Assembly (NCBI GenBank): GCA_002914805.1
Contig: JXTB01000024.1
Span: forward strand, 643,525 to 707,524
Length of the DNA: 64,000 nt
Source: Parasponia andersonii
Taxonomy: Eukaryota; Streptophyta; Magnoliopsida; Rosales; Cannabaceae
Reading direction: 5' to 3'
This document shows positions 11,537-23,300 of the stretch, one piece after another. The translations under genes were made by a program, and so were the position numbers. Positions within the stretch are counted from its first letter, which is position 1. Each line of letters begins with the position of its first letter. Below the pieces are notes generated by a model. It was not told the DNA's origin. It ran no database searches and saw nothing but the letters and a program-made list of their open reading frames with translations.

Positions 11537-12598
11537 CTACTGGTGGTATGAAACCAGGTGGACCAGGGCCATGTTTCTCGTTTCTTCCAGGAGGTCTGTG
11601 TTACGGCTTAATTGACACTCGTTTAAGAGAGCATCTTTTACCACTTCGGAGTAGAGGGTCGAGAGGCCGACCTTAGTCGAGATTACAGCCTCTGATCCGT
11701 AGACCATGGTGAATAGCATTCTCCCAGTAGACCTCTACTCTATGGTTCGATGGGCCCACACAATGATCAGCAGTTCTTCTAACCACTTGCCTTTAGCCTC
11801 CTACAAGTTCTTTTTGATGTTGCTGAATATGGCTTTGTTCGTCGCCTCTGCTTGGCCATTCCCCTGAGGGTAGTTCACAGAAGAGAAACTGAGCCTTATA
11901 TCATACAGCTCGCACAACTCCTTGAGCTTAGCATTTTGGAACTGTGTGCCATGATTGGCATGTATCTCTTTCGGGATCCCGAATCGACAGATTATATTCT
12001 TCCAGATGAAGTTAATCGTGTCTGCCTTATTAACTGTCATGTAGGCTTCGGCCTCTACCTATTTGGAGAAGTAATCTGTGGCCAGCAGGACGTATCTCTT
12101 TCCTCCTGGACTTCTAGAGAGCTCTCCGACGATGTCCAGACCCCATTTGGCAAATGGCCAAGGGGTCATGTTCGAATGAAGTATCTCCGCGGGCTGATGT
12201 TTCATCGGGGCGAACCTCTGGCATTTATCATATTTTTTGACAAATCTGGTTGCCTCTGCCATCATGTATGGCCAAAAATATCCGGCCGTTAGAGCTTTGT
12301 GGGCGAGGCTGCGTCTACCAGAGTGATTGCCACATACTCCCTCGTGGATTTCCTCCATCAGTTTTTGCGCTTCGACGGGACCTATGTAACGTAGCATCGG
12401 ACCCATTGTCGATCTCCTGTATAACTGTTCACCCATCATCGAGTACCTAACGGCCTTCAATCTGACTGACCTTGCTTCCCAGGACTCTGCAGGCAGGTTC
12501 CCCAATGTCAAATACTGTGTGATGGGTTTCATCCACCCTTCGTCAGCAGCTCCGGTTGCGAACACATGGTGCGCAGGGGTCTGCGGGGGGTCCTCCAT
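11537..12598 (-). pseudogene. Integrase region of the gypsy element
   Basis: The minus strand shows the zinc-binding H2C2 area (H-GVCGNHSGRRSLAHK followed by KKYDKCQRFAP, about 12280-12420), the start of the core (PFAKWGLDIVGEL), and a later core part with RFGIPKEIHANHGTQF and YPQGNGQAEATNK (about 11820-12000). The product would insert element DNA into chromosomes. The region is last in pol, as expected in Ty3/gypsy. It is broken. Confidence 0.9.
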
Positions 12599-12645
12599 GC
12601 TCCCGCCTTCTAAGAGAACTTCTATGCTTCCAGCGGTACCCCGGA

Positions 12646-13030
12646 TTACCGCCCGATTAATGTACTCTTAGCTAGCTCGTCGGCCCTCTGGTTCATCTCC
12701 CAGGGGATCGGTTCGATATTGAAATTGTCAAAGCGAGCTTTTGCCCCCATTACCTTAGAGAAGTACCTATGCAACCTCAGTTCTTTTACTTTGAAGTCTT
12801 CCCTGACCTGACCCACGATCGACTGTGAGTCGGTCTTCACGGTGATGTCCCCCACTCCGAAGTGCAGTACCAGCTCAAGGCCTTACAGCAGTGCCTCGTA
12901 CTCTGCCTCATTATTAGTCGCCTGGAAGCTGAGCCTCAATGCTTTCTCAACTCTGAGATCCTTTGGGGTCTGCAAAACTATCCTGATACCTGACCCTGAG
13001 GCATTCGTGGATCCATCCGTATAGAGCATC
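12646..13030 (-). pseudogene. Second (archaeal-type) RNase H of the gypsy element
   Basis: The minus strand shows NNEAEYEALL (about 12880-12920) and then VKTDSQSIVGQV with the catalytic-type Asp, and a MNQRADELAK end. This is the pattern of the additional RNase H carried by Tat-lineage elements. It sits between the ordinary RNase H and integrase, as in that lineage, and is the main basis for the lineage call. Confidence 0.8.
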
Positions 13031-13137
13031 TAGGCTAAAGAGGGGCGAAGTTGAGACATCTGACACGGGTCATGCTGCTCGCCGAAGGATTCGATTTCCA
13101 CCAGAAAATCTGCCATGACCTGTCCTTTCTTCGCCGC

Positions 13138-13640
13138 TCAAGGCTGATACTCGATATCGTATATTTCCAGCTCGATGGCCCATTTGGTCAGTTGTCCCGA
13201 CAGGTCTGGTTTGGCCAAGATTTGACGGATGGGGAAATCCGTATACACGGTGACCGAGTATGCCTCAAAATACTGCCGGAGTTTCTTTTTAGCGTTGACC
13301 AGAGCGAGGACCAGCTTTTCTGTCACACTGTATCGGATTTTGGCATCTAGAGCATGCGGCTTATATAAAACACCGGTTTCTATTTGCCGTCTTCCTCGAT
13401 GAACAGTACGACACTGACCGCTACCTCGGACACCGCTAAATAGGCGTACAGACGCTCCCCCTCTGCTGGGGAAGCTAGGATAGGTGGATGACTCAGATAC
13501 AGCTTGAAATCTGTCAGTGCCCTGTCCTGTTCCTCCCCCCAGATGACAATAGAGTTTTTCTTCAGGCATTGGAAGAAAGGCTTGCATCGGTCAGACATCT
13601 TGGAGACGAATCGGCTGAGAGCAGCTATCTTCCCGGCCAG
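13138..13640 (-). pseudogene. RNase H region following reverse transcriptase, gypsy element
   Basis: The minus strand shows motifs of the RT-linked RNase H, including YSVTEKLVLALVNAKKKLRQYF, a YTD motif and KWAIELEIYDIEYQP. It directly follows the reverse transcriptase and is broken. Confidence 0.85.
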
Positions 13641-13643
13641 GCG

Positions 13644-14589
13644 TTAGACCTCCCGAATGGACGAGGGTCTCTGCACATTCGCGATTGAGATCAGCTGGGT
13701 CAGGTTTGCCTCAATACCCTTCCGACTCATGATATGCCCTAGGAATTGCCCGGAGGATACCCCAAACGCACATTTCTTGGGATTCAGACGCATTTGATGC
13801 TGCCTCAAAATCTGAAAATATTCGTCTAGGTGCCTCAGATGGTCTGAATCTTCCCTACTCTTCATGACCATATCATCGATGTAGACCTCCATAGTCTTCC
13901 CTAGTAGCCTGGTGAACATTTTATTCATAAACCTTTGATAGGTTGCTCCTACGTTCTTCAGGCCAAATAGCATATGCCTGTGTAGTACAGACCACGCTCC
14001 GTGATAAAAGCCGTGTGGATCTGGTCTTCTGCATACAGGGGGATCTGGTTGTATCCGGAGTAGGCATCCAGAAAGCCCATTCTATTGAATCTCGCCGTCG
14101 CATCTACCATTTGGTTGATTCTTGGAGGGGGAAGCTATCCTTCGGGCAGACCTTGTTCAGGTTGGTGAAGTTTATGCAAATACGGTCGTCGCCGGTTTTC
14201 TTTTTCACTACTATCGGGTTGGAGACCCAACGTGGGTATACGCATTCCCTGATCATACCATTCTCTAGCAGCTTTTCTACCTCCTTGTTGATCGCCCTGT
14301 TTTTCTCTGGTGCGAACCTTCTGGGTTTCTGCCTGACTGAAGGGAAATGGGAATCTATGTTCAGCCAGTGGCAGGAGTGTGCGGGGTCTATCCCAGGCAT
14401 GTCATCGTGGGACCACGCGAAGACATCCTCGTTCCACTTCAGGAATCCCAACATCTCGTTCTTTTGCTCCTCGGGTAATAAGGCCCCGATTAGAATTACC
14501 TTCGCCGGTTCTACCTCTTTAAAAGGGACCACTACCAGCTCCTCGATTGTGGATTCCAGACCGTCAGAGTCCTCTTCGATTCGCTTCAT
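13644..14589 (-). pseudogene. Reverse transcriptase region of the gypsy element
   Basis: The minus strand shows the finger motif around KKKTGDDRICINFTNLNKVCPKD, then FGLKNVGATYQRFMN, the catalytic YIDDMVMKS motif (about 13860-13890) and KCAFGVSSGQFLGH. The order and motifs are of Ty3/gypsy type. The region is broken. Confidence 0.93.
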
Positions 14590-14744
14590 GTACGCTGGCA
14601 GGCGGTCCTTTGATTGCTATCCGTCCCCGGTTGCGGCACTTGCACTCGCGTCGGCTCCCTTCAAGGCGGCTGAAAAGTATTTCTTTGCGGAGGCCTGGTC
14701 TCCCTTGATGTCAATCGTGTAGGTACCATCCTTTGATTGACATC

Positions 14745-15095
14745 TTAAACCTGGTGGACGGTGAAAGCGACCCCATGCATGGCGTGGATCCATCCCCTTC
14801 CCATGATGACGTTGAAGGAGGACTGGCAGTCAATGACGACGAAATCCACATCCAAGCATCTCTCAGTACCGCAGATATTCAGGGTCACAATGCCCAAAGG
14901 GCAGACTTTCGTGCTATTGAAAGCGAACAGCGGCTGACAGGTTGGCCTGAGTGCACTTCGATCCAGACCCATATTCTCGAATGTGCTGAGGAATAGGATA
15001 TCGACGCTACTTCCACTATCGACCAGGACCCTTCCGACCAATACGGAGCCAATCTGCAGTTTAATCACCAAGGGGTCGTCGTGAGGCTGGCGCAC
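14745..15095 (-). pseudogene. Aspartic protease region of the gypsy element
   Basis: One minus-strand frame holds VLVDSGSSVDILF, the DSGS form of the retropepsin active site, and further on FNVIMGRGWIHAM, typical of the protease of Tat/Athila-type polyproteins. It lies between gag and reverse transcriptase as expected. Confidence 0.88.
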
Positions 15096-15107
15096 CGTAG
15101 TTAAATC

Positions 15108-16881
15108 TTACTGGGTGAAAACGATGGGGGCGGCAGAGGTGCGGCTTTCTCTCGACATCAAATGGTTGACGGAATGGCCCATCCCCCTCAAGCGCTTCAC
15201 CCTACCCTCAGCTCTTTTGAGGCATCTTTCTTTTTTCTCTTGATCCTGGGTCGGCTCTGGCCTGCCCACGATGGTCGGTACTATCCTCAGGATATGCTCT
15301 CCTGACCCAGAGGCTTGGGTCTGCTTCCCTTTCTCGGGCCTGGTGACGTCTTCCAACGGCTGGGTTCCGCCAGTTTTCACGTACTGTTTCAACCTGCTGG
15401 AGTGGATCGCCATCATGACCTGAGTGTAAAGGTTGCAGCAGTGGACGATGTCGTGCCCGAAGTCTTTGTGGAACTGGCAATAATTGTTCCTGTTCTTCAT
15501 ATGCTCAGGGACGCCAGATTTGGGTGGGTCCTTGAAAATGCCCATGTCCTTGTTTTGGAGGTAGATCACGTCGATCGGCGTGTTGAGCTCATACTTCGGC
15601 AGAGGGTCACGGGACGTCTTCCTCCTCTTGCCACCTTCCTGACCGTCTCGGATGGGGTCTTCCTACTTCGGAGTCGGCCCTTGGCCCGATGGGGACCTCT
15701 TTACCCCTTGCAGAGTTGGGGTTTGTACTGGCGTCGTTGTTATCACGGTGGAGGTCTTGGGTACCTTCTGGTGGCTTTCCAGTACCCTGAATATCCCCTC
15801 TGACTTTGCCTGGACATCCACTATATCGTAAGGAAGATTCAAAAGGAGGTGGTCCGATACATTGATCCCGGCTGCAGGCCTCTGACGAATGAGCCTGCGG
15901 CTTGGACCGAGTCTGTGTTATGGACCAGTGACATCACCTCGAAAAAATGCGAGAGGTACTCTCACGGGGACTCATCTGCGGCCTGCTCTAACCGATTTAG
16001 GTCTCGCATAGTTTTTTGCTATCTCTGGACACCTGTGTACTGCTTTAGAAAAAGTTTGCAGAAGTCTTCGAACCCATTTATGGACTTTTCTGGGAGCTGT
16101 CTGAACCATAGCAGGGCTAGTCCCGCCAGGGTCGCAGAGAAGACTTTACAGATCACGGCCTCGTCCCTGGTTTCCAGGGCCATCTTCTGTTGAAAGTGGT
16201 ATATGTGATCGAAGGGGTCGGTTTTCCCCTCGAACAGCCTGAAGGTCAGGGTCGTGAAGTCTCTCGACCTGGGCTCCATCTGGATCCAGTCGGCGAAGGC
16301 CGTCCGGTTGATCCCCCGCACAGTTTGCTCTGCCAAATCGTCGGAGGTCTGGCTATGGTGGGCTCCGAGTCTTTTACCCAACTCAGCCATCATCTCTTGC
16401 TTCCAGTTAGGAGGCATACCTCTTGGGCTTCCATAGCGTCTTCCGCCCATTGCCCCTTGGTATGGAGGAGTCTTGACTGGCTTTGTCGTGCCCCCTGCAT
16501 CCGCAACCCAGATGGGGCGGGAGCTTCTCCTCGCGGTTGACTTCCGAATTCTTTTTGGACTTCTTCGTCGAAATCTTCCCTCCGCTGAGTCCTGTCTTCA
16601 CTCGCCAGTAACCCTTCGAGGCGGGCGTTATCTCTGCGACCTCGTCTCTTAAACCCAGGATGGCCTCGTGGGCCATCTCTTCCTTCCGGTTTGCTTCCGC
16701 CAGGGTGGAAAGCTTCTGATCTAGCTTTTGCTCCAGATCTGGTCGTGCTTCTCGGGAGCTCCCTTCGGCGCCGGAACGTGTGCTCCTGGTTGTCATTCTT
16801 GAGAGTGCCATCAGACGTTGTATGGCTTTTTGTTCGGGGAGAGCGTGATCGTGAGTCTCTTACTCTTTTTCTCACGCTCAA
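15108..16881 (-). pseudogene. Gag region of the gypsy element
   Basis: The minus strand starts with an Arg/Ser-rich stretch, then the retrotransposon gag domain (about 16020-16310, with FRLFEGKTDPFDHIYHFQQ and LALLWFRQLPEKSI), and then a Cys/His motif (YCQFHKDFGHDIVHCCNL, about 15430-15485) of the type found at the end of Tat-lineage gag. The product would form the particle shell. The region is broken. Confidence 0.9.
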
Positions 16882-16885
16882 CCTT

Positions 16886-16903
16886 TTCCCACAGACGGCG
16901 CCA
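16886..16903 (-). other. Primer-binding site of the gypsy element
   Basis: The minus strand reads TGGCGCCGTCTGTGGGAA, three bases inside the 5' LTR. A TGGCGCC start is usual for primer-binding sites of Tat/Athila-type elements. I did not match the tRNA to a sequence. Confidence 0.8.
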
Positions 16904-16906
16904 AAC

Positions 16907-17795
16907 TGTTGGAGCGGTTTCTCACCAACTTTTCACGTGTCTCTGAACCGCTGATGCTGTATTCTCCAACTGTCCATGTGTCATCGCTATCCCAAAATAC
17001 TCTGAACTCCAAGTAGGGTCGCAGAGGTGGGGGTGGCTACCTGCAAAGACTCTCCGATGCTTAAGTCAGTGATTTGTCTTTGATACAGGGTAGCAAGGAA
17101 TTAGTTCAGTATGAGTATCTGTTTATTTCTTACTCATAAGCTTTTTTATATACTTCTTTCTATAAGCGTACATGCCCCTCTCGGGAATGCATGGCTCATA
17201 TATGTATAGTCCTGAGATTGTGAACTATGGGGGTCTCAATCTCTGGACTGAGTACCTTTCTCCTCAAAATCTTTTTCAGAGGTCACGGGCCGAGATTTCT
17301 GTGATCTCCTCTATGTCATCGTAGCTTGATTTCCGCCGCCTCCTACGGCTTGAATCTATCAGGGGTGAGATTTGAATAAATCGTCGTTCTGTCAGGACGG
17401 CTTACCCCTTACGCACGTCTACCCAGGATCGCATTAAATACTCTGTCTGGGTCTGGAGTCGTGAGTTGCTTTCCATTGTATTCAGGTGGAAGACCCTTGG
17501 GGCTTCCGACCCCCCAGCTGTCGAGGTAAGGGCCATTATATTCAGATGGAAGACCCTTGGGGCTTCCGACCCCCCAGCTGTTGAGGTAAGGGTCGGACTG
17601 GGTCGAGACTGTCCAGGGTCTGTGATGGGCTCGGCTCTAACTTCGGACGGCCCAATGGCCGATTGTGAAATCACGTGTGACCTGCGTGGCCTTTAACTAA
17701 TCACTTTCGACACCTGTCGGACGGTGGACCCTTTTTGTGACCTGTTCACTCGCTCGGCCGTCCACGTGGCGTATGACTTGGGAACGGGTCCCACA
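16907..17795 (-). repeat. Right LTR (5' LTR) of the gypsy element
   Basis: This 889-bp LTR starts TGTTGGAGCGG and ends GGTCCCACA, followed by the target duplication ATATA (17796-17800). It has two units of the ~60-bp tandem repeat (from 17473 and 17533). Confidence 0.95.
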
Positions 17796-17800
17796 ATATA

Positions 17801-19477
17801 TATATTGTGTGACTATATATATACATATATAATCTTAGAGCATAAGAGCAACACAAAGAAATATGAGGATAGTTTCTCTCAACTTCCTTTTTTTTTTTTA
17901 AATAATTTCTACGATTTTTATACGAGAGATGATAATGAGCGTGTGCTCCTTTTCAATTGAATGGCCTATTCGCAGGCTAAAGGACGGAATAATTTTTACA
18001 AGTTTTAACTGAGAAAGCATTTTAAAGAAAGAAGATATAAATCTTAATTTGTTGTCTTTTTTCTAAAGTAAATCTTCGTCACATCAAAAGAATATGAACA
18101 TCCAAATCTAAAGATCCACAACGAAAAGAGCCTTTGACCTCCTTTTAATTTTTTTAACTACCATTTATATATTTTTGAGAAATTTTGGTTAAAAAAAGTG
18201 AGGTAAAAATTGTTGACTAAATGTAAATAAATCCTAAAAAAGTCATTTTGTTACGTCGGCAATTCCATTTCCCAAAAATTTTACCTTATTCGCATAATGG
18301 TACTAATGGGCCCCAGCCGCATGTCAGCTTATACGAGGCCGAGCCCATTGTAAACTATAATGATACAAATGGGCCCAATAGGCGGTCTACAAACCAAAAC
18401 GATTTCCAGCATATTTTCCACGTTACCCTATTGGCCGCCCAAATACATTATACAAAAATTAGCCATGTGGGTCCCACCATCTATCTGTTAAAATGTGATT
18501 ACAATATTAATTGCTGTCATACAGTTGATGATTCCCTACACGTAACTGAAGCTGTAACTCACTGTTCCAAACTTTGAATTAGCCCCCTATACAGTCCAAG
18601 TTCATTCCTCACAATCCATATTGAGGTCTCTCTTTTCTGGGTCCAAAAAATCTCAACTAAATCGTTTTTTATTACATAATGATGATGAACACATTGTAAT
18701 CAAAAAACGAAAAATGATGATAGAAACATAATTAATTAATAAAAATGACACCGATAATCTAACATATATATCATAAAATTTAAAACAAAAAAAAAGTGAT
18801 TTGTTAATAGATTAAAAGTAAAATGTTGATAAAATAAAATCAATGGTCAGACATTAACGGTGGAAGTGTGGAACTCTTAATAAAATTCTAACTCTTTAAC
18901 CAAAGAAATTTAAGTAGGACCCACTTGGAAGTTTCCCATTTCGTTACCGTGTCAAACTCTACCAATTATGTACCCATGTAATATAAGTTGCCATTTGACC
19001 TTTTGTTTTCCAAAAAAAAAAAAGAAAAAAAGGGAAAAAAATACGGCTACAGCTGTGATAAATAAATGAAATTATAAAAATCAAAATCTCAATCTTTATT
19101 AATCTCATCAACCAATTTGAGTTCACCGATTTGTAGGAAGCAAAATATAAATAAACCAATCAATCAATGTGACATACCATGTGGCCAATTAAAATCTTAC
19201 TAATGAAAACATAGATTCTACCTGGCTTATTGACTACATGCATTGTATGTTTGAAAAAATGGTAAATAAATCTCATGAAATCTTAGCCTTTGATTAGGAT
19301 AATCCACCCAATAAAATGTCAGATAAGTCTACTGTAATGGTAAATGAAACTACCAATAGTTCTTCCCAGAAAGAGCAATGACCCAAATTAGGCAATTTCT
19401 TATCAATTGAGCCAACCAAAAGACTTATTCTAAATATTTATTTTAATTTTTCTCTTTTTAAAAAAAAAAAAAAAAAA
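17801..19477. other. Intergenic and possible promoter DNA upstream of the sulfate transporter
   Basis: No coding exon is recognisable. The stretch 18300-18380 has a small cluster of GGGCC/GGGCCC motifs, including TGGGCC at 18307 and 18370 and GCCCA near 18352, which resemble plant TCP/site II elements. If exon 1 of the transporter lies in the gap, this could be part of its promoter. The segment ends in a poly-A run at the gap edge. Confidence 0.4.
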
Positions 19478-19917
19478 NNNNNNNNNNNNNNNNNNNNNNN
19501 NNNNNNNNNNNNNNNNNNNNNNNNNNNNNNNNNNNNNNNNNNNNNNNNNNNNNNNNNNNNNNNNNNNNNNNNNNNNNNNNNNNNNNNNNNNNNNNNNNNN
19601 NNNNNNNNNNNNNNNNNNNNNNNNNNNNNNNNNNNNNNNNNNNNNNNNNNNNNNNNNNNNNNNNNNNNNNNNNNNNNNNNNNNNNNNNNNNNNNNNNNNN
19701 NNNNNNNNNNNNNNNNNNNNNNNNNNNNNNNNNNNNNNNNNNNNNNNNNNNNNNNNNNNNNNNNNNNNNNNNNNNNNNNNNNNNNNNNNNNNNNNNNNNN
19801 NNNNNNNNNNNNNNNNNNNNNNNNNNNNNNNNNNNNNNNNNNNNNNNNNNNNNNNNNNNNNNNNNNNNNNNNNNNNNNNNNNNNNNNNNNNNNNNNNNNN
19901 NNNNNNNNNNNNNNNNN
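19478..19917. other. Assembly gap (440 N)
   Basis: A run of N is bordered by poly-A on the left (about 19460-19477) and poly-T on the right (19918-19940). The inverted homopolymers may explain the assembly failure. The missing N-terminal exon of the sulfate transporter probably lies here, if the gap length is realistic. Confidence 0.95.
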
Positions 19918-20399
19918 TTTTTTTTTTTTTTTTTTTTTTTGGGTATAGTTAATGCTCTATATCTTGATGATTAAGCACTTTAACTAGGATGATAAGACAT
20001 TATTATCTTAATTCCCTACTTAGCCCTTTTGTAATCGTCATAAACCTAATATTTAGACTAATGCAATTACTGAACTTAGGTTTTGATGGTATCTGAATTT
20101 GCTTTGATTGGTTTAATTGCTTTAACTATTGGATGCTTTGATGGATTTATCGCCATTTAGTATTAATCAATTGCATATTGACAATTCCCACCCAAAAAAG
20201 AATTAAAATTTTGAAAAAAAATTGTGGGATTAGATACGGCTGAGACCATTAATCATGTATGCTTGCTAATGTAATTTCTAACAGGGGTATGTAAATATTT
20301 TTGATGAATATTGCCTACATTTTTGAAGTATTGCATTTGCATTGATTGGCTGTAGAGTCTGAGTCTGTTTGGTTGACTGGTGTTTTTATGAATGGGCAG

Positions 20400-23300
20400 G
20401 CTATGTCTTATGCAAAATTAGCTGGGCTTCAACCAATTTATGGACTTTGTAAGTTTTCACCAGAAAATATCTCATGATTGTATTTTTTTTTTAAATTTAA
20501 AGTATATTTAATTTTTGTATCTTTCCTTTTTATGGTACAAGTTAAAAAATGTTTCAGTTCTGAATTTGTTTTCTCTCTGGATTTAATCTTCTCCTAATTG
20601 AAGTGGACTTAGAAGTTTGTTAACAATTTCTATAAAATTTCTAAGGAGTGCTGTAGTATAAGAAAGAAAAATACGATTCTGGGAGTTCTAACTTCTAAAT
20701 TCCAGTTTCTTGAGATCCTAATTGACATTTCATTGTTCATTAGCGCCATATTGTTGATTTAAATCACCCTTGCCTTGGGAAAAATTCATTGAATCATTTA
20801 CTTATTTAGTCATTATACTTAACGTACTTCAGTTACTGTCATTTGTTTTAAATGGAATTTCCTAGTTTTCAAATCCTATCATCTTCTTTCTAAGCATGTT
20901 ACTTTGGTTTTGCAAGGAAGACTGTGGTTTTGTGCCGTTATTCATCTATGCTATATTTGGGTCATCACGTCAGCTTGCCGTTGGTCCAGTAGCCTTGGTT
21001 TCTCTTCTGGTTTCTAACGTCTTAAGTGGAATTGTTGATTCCTCTGATACAGAATTATATACACAGATGGCAATATTATTAGCACTCATGGTTGGGATAT
21101 TGGAATGCATTATGGGGCTCTTAAGGTATTGCTGTTTATCTTATGCGATAGTGTAGTTTAATTGATGTCATTCACTTGTAAATGTTTACACTGCATTATT
21201 AGTCAGACACCTAGAAAGTGTATCATTAGTAAGGTAATCTGATACCTAGAAAGTGTGTCATTAGTAGGGTAATCTGGCTAAAACTTGTCGGTGGTGTTCC
21301 TAGAAAACTGTTGTCACATAATCTCTGCAGGTTGAAGCATGAACCTTGTGGGGATAGAACCATAAGAACACATGGTAGCATGTACTGGTCATTAATTTTG
21401 TTCAGAAGTCACTCAGCACTACAAGAAGGGGTTTTGGTCTTCATAATAAACTTCTGAGTCTTGAGCATGTTTGTTAGAGTGGATACAGTTTTAGAGTTAC
21501 TATGGTCCCTTCAAGAGGACCAAGTTATCATCTAATGACCTGTTATCACTGAAGTTTGGGCGTTTTTGTTTGCATATATGGATGAGTAACATTTTTATTT
21601 GTGTATGTAGCTGAAATTACTAACTTGTGTGTATAGATTGATGACTAATTTCTATACATGTATAAATATACACACATATATATGTGCATATAAAATATGT
21701 GAATGATTATCTTGATTACTTGTTTCTTAGCTCTTGAATGACTATCTTGATTACTTGTTTTTGAGCTCTTGACCTGAAATGTCTTCTTTACCTTTCCAGG
21801 CTCGGATGGCTTATTCGATTCATCAGTCACTCTGTCATTTCCGGCTTTACCACTGCTTCAGCTGTTGTAATTGCTTTATCTCAAGCGAAATACTTTTTGG
21901 GATATGATATAGAACGAAGTAGCAAGATTGTGCCACTGGTTAAGAGCATTATAGAGGGTGCAGATGGGGTATGCTTTGTATGCCGAAGCGATTGTCTTAC
22001 TATATTATTGCTATATGTTCTTATCCGAAAAAATATATTATTACTGTGTGAATACGATACAGAAATATCTCTCATAGAACTCTGTTTCCTTTAACCCGTT
22101 TGATATAGTTTGTGACTGTCAACCACCGTACATCTGCATATATTCTTTATTTACTGTTCATGTTTCTTGCTTTGTTGTTTTCACTTGCCAATTCATTATT
22201 CTAAAGATAGGAGGTTCTTCCTTTTGTAGTTTTTATGGCCACCTTTTGTAATGGGATCAATCATTCTTGTGATACTTCTCATCATGAAACATCTGGTATG
22301 AACTTATCCTCTGCTTTTTGATTGAATTATGCCTTCACGATGACTTTGAGTTATGATTTTACGAAGAATCCTCATTTAGGGAAAATCAAGGAAATATCTG
22401 CGGTTCCTTAGAGCAGCTGGTCCTCTCACAGGAGTTGTTTTGGGCACAGTCATCGTTAAAATATTTCGTCCATCTTCCATATCATTGGTGAGGATGACAA
22501 GTATCAGAGTTTCTTTAATTACTGAGCCTTTAGTAGACTTTTCTGAGAATATTGTCCTCTCATATTACACTTTAATGATGAAAATTCTTTGTTTTTTTTA
22601 TGTACTGTCAATTCCCGCCCAATGCTTATGAATTTGTCATTTGGAAAATTTAGAGAGAATCTAAATGTCATTATTCTCCAAAGATGATCCTCATTGATTT
22701 TTCTGGTTGGCAAACTTTATTTGTTGATATAGAATAATCTTAGGGTACTATCTAGCTGCTGCATAAATCTTAATGACTTATCATCAGATACCGAAAGTTA
22801 GAGCATTTTAATCGTGGTACAGAGAAAAACCAGGTGCATTTTATCAGAGATTGAAGTTTTGCTAAATAATCTCCCGGGGAAAAAAATGGTAAACCAGGCT
22901 AATTATGAACCAATTTGCATTTTTAGCATAAAGTAGGGATGGTAAAAACCTTTATACAATTCCAACTAGAGGTGATATGCGGATCTTAGCAAATGGTTGT
23001 TGTCAAGAACCTTACTCTGCTCTGCTTATGCATGATTTTCCTTTTTATTGCATCAAACTTTGGAACAAAAGAAGATTGGCTGTTTCTTGTCCAAAACATA
23101 TTCATTTGTACGGGAAAAAAATGTATGACAAACTATTATTGTCTTGTTAAATTCACTGTGGTACATTTTGAGCTATACTTTCCATCAAGAATTGTGGATA
23201 GTTCATCTACTTATGATTATGTACAATATGAAAGCATCCATTACTAGCTTCTATTAGAATCCTGTACCAATTAATAATTAATATGAATCAAAATAGCTTT

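Larger units (their letters stand above)
5494..17800 (-). mobile_element. Ty3/gypsy LTR retrotransposon, Tat-type, minus orientation, with target duplication
   Basis: This is one insertion of 12.3 kb (5499-17795) flanked by ATATA on both sides (5494-5498 and 17796-17800). Read on the minus strand the order is 5' LTR (16907-17795), primer-binding site, gag, protease, reverse transcriptase, RNase H, second RNase H, integrase, a spacer, an antisense accessory gene region, polypurine tract and 3' LTR (5499-6505). Reverse transcriptase before integrase places it in Ty3/gypsy. The extra archaeal-type RNase H, the antisense gene and the tandem-repeat spacer before the 3' LTR are traits of the Tat lineage. 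A hand count in the first ~87 aligned bases of the LTRs gave about six or seven differences, suggesting an age of some million years. The coding parts are broken by several changes, so this is a fossil, though its overall structure is complete. Confidence 0.95.

Noticed and set aside
18248-18577. Open frame upstream of the transporter considered as its first exon
   Set aside because: The translation lacks the conserved N-terminal SULTR sequence and there is no joining splice donor in the right phase.
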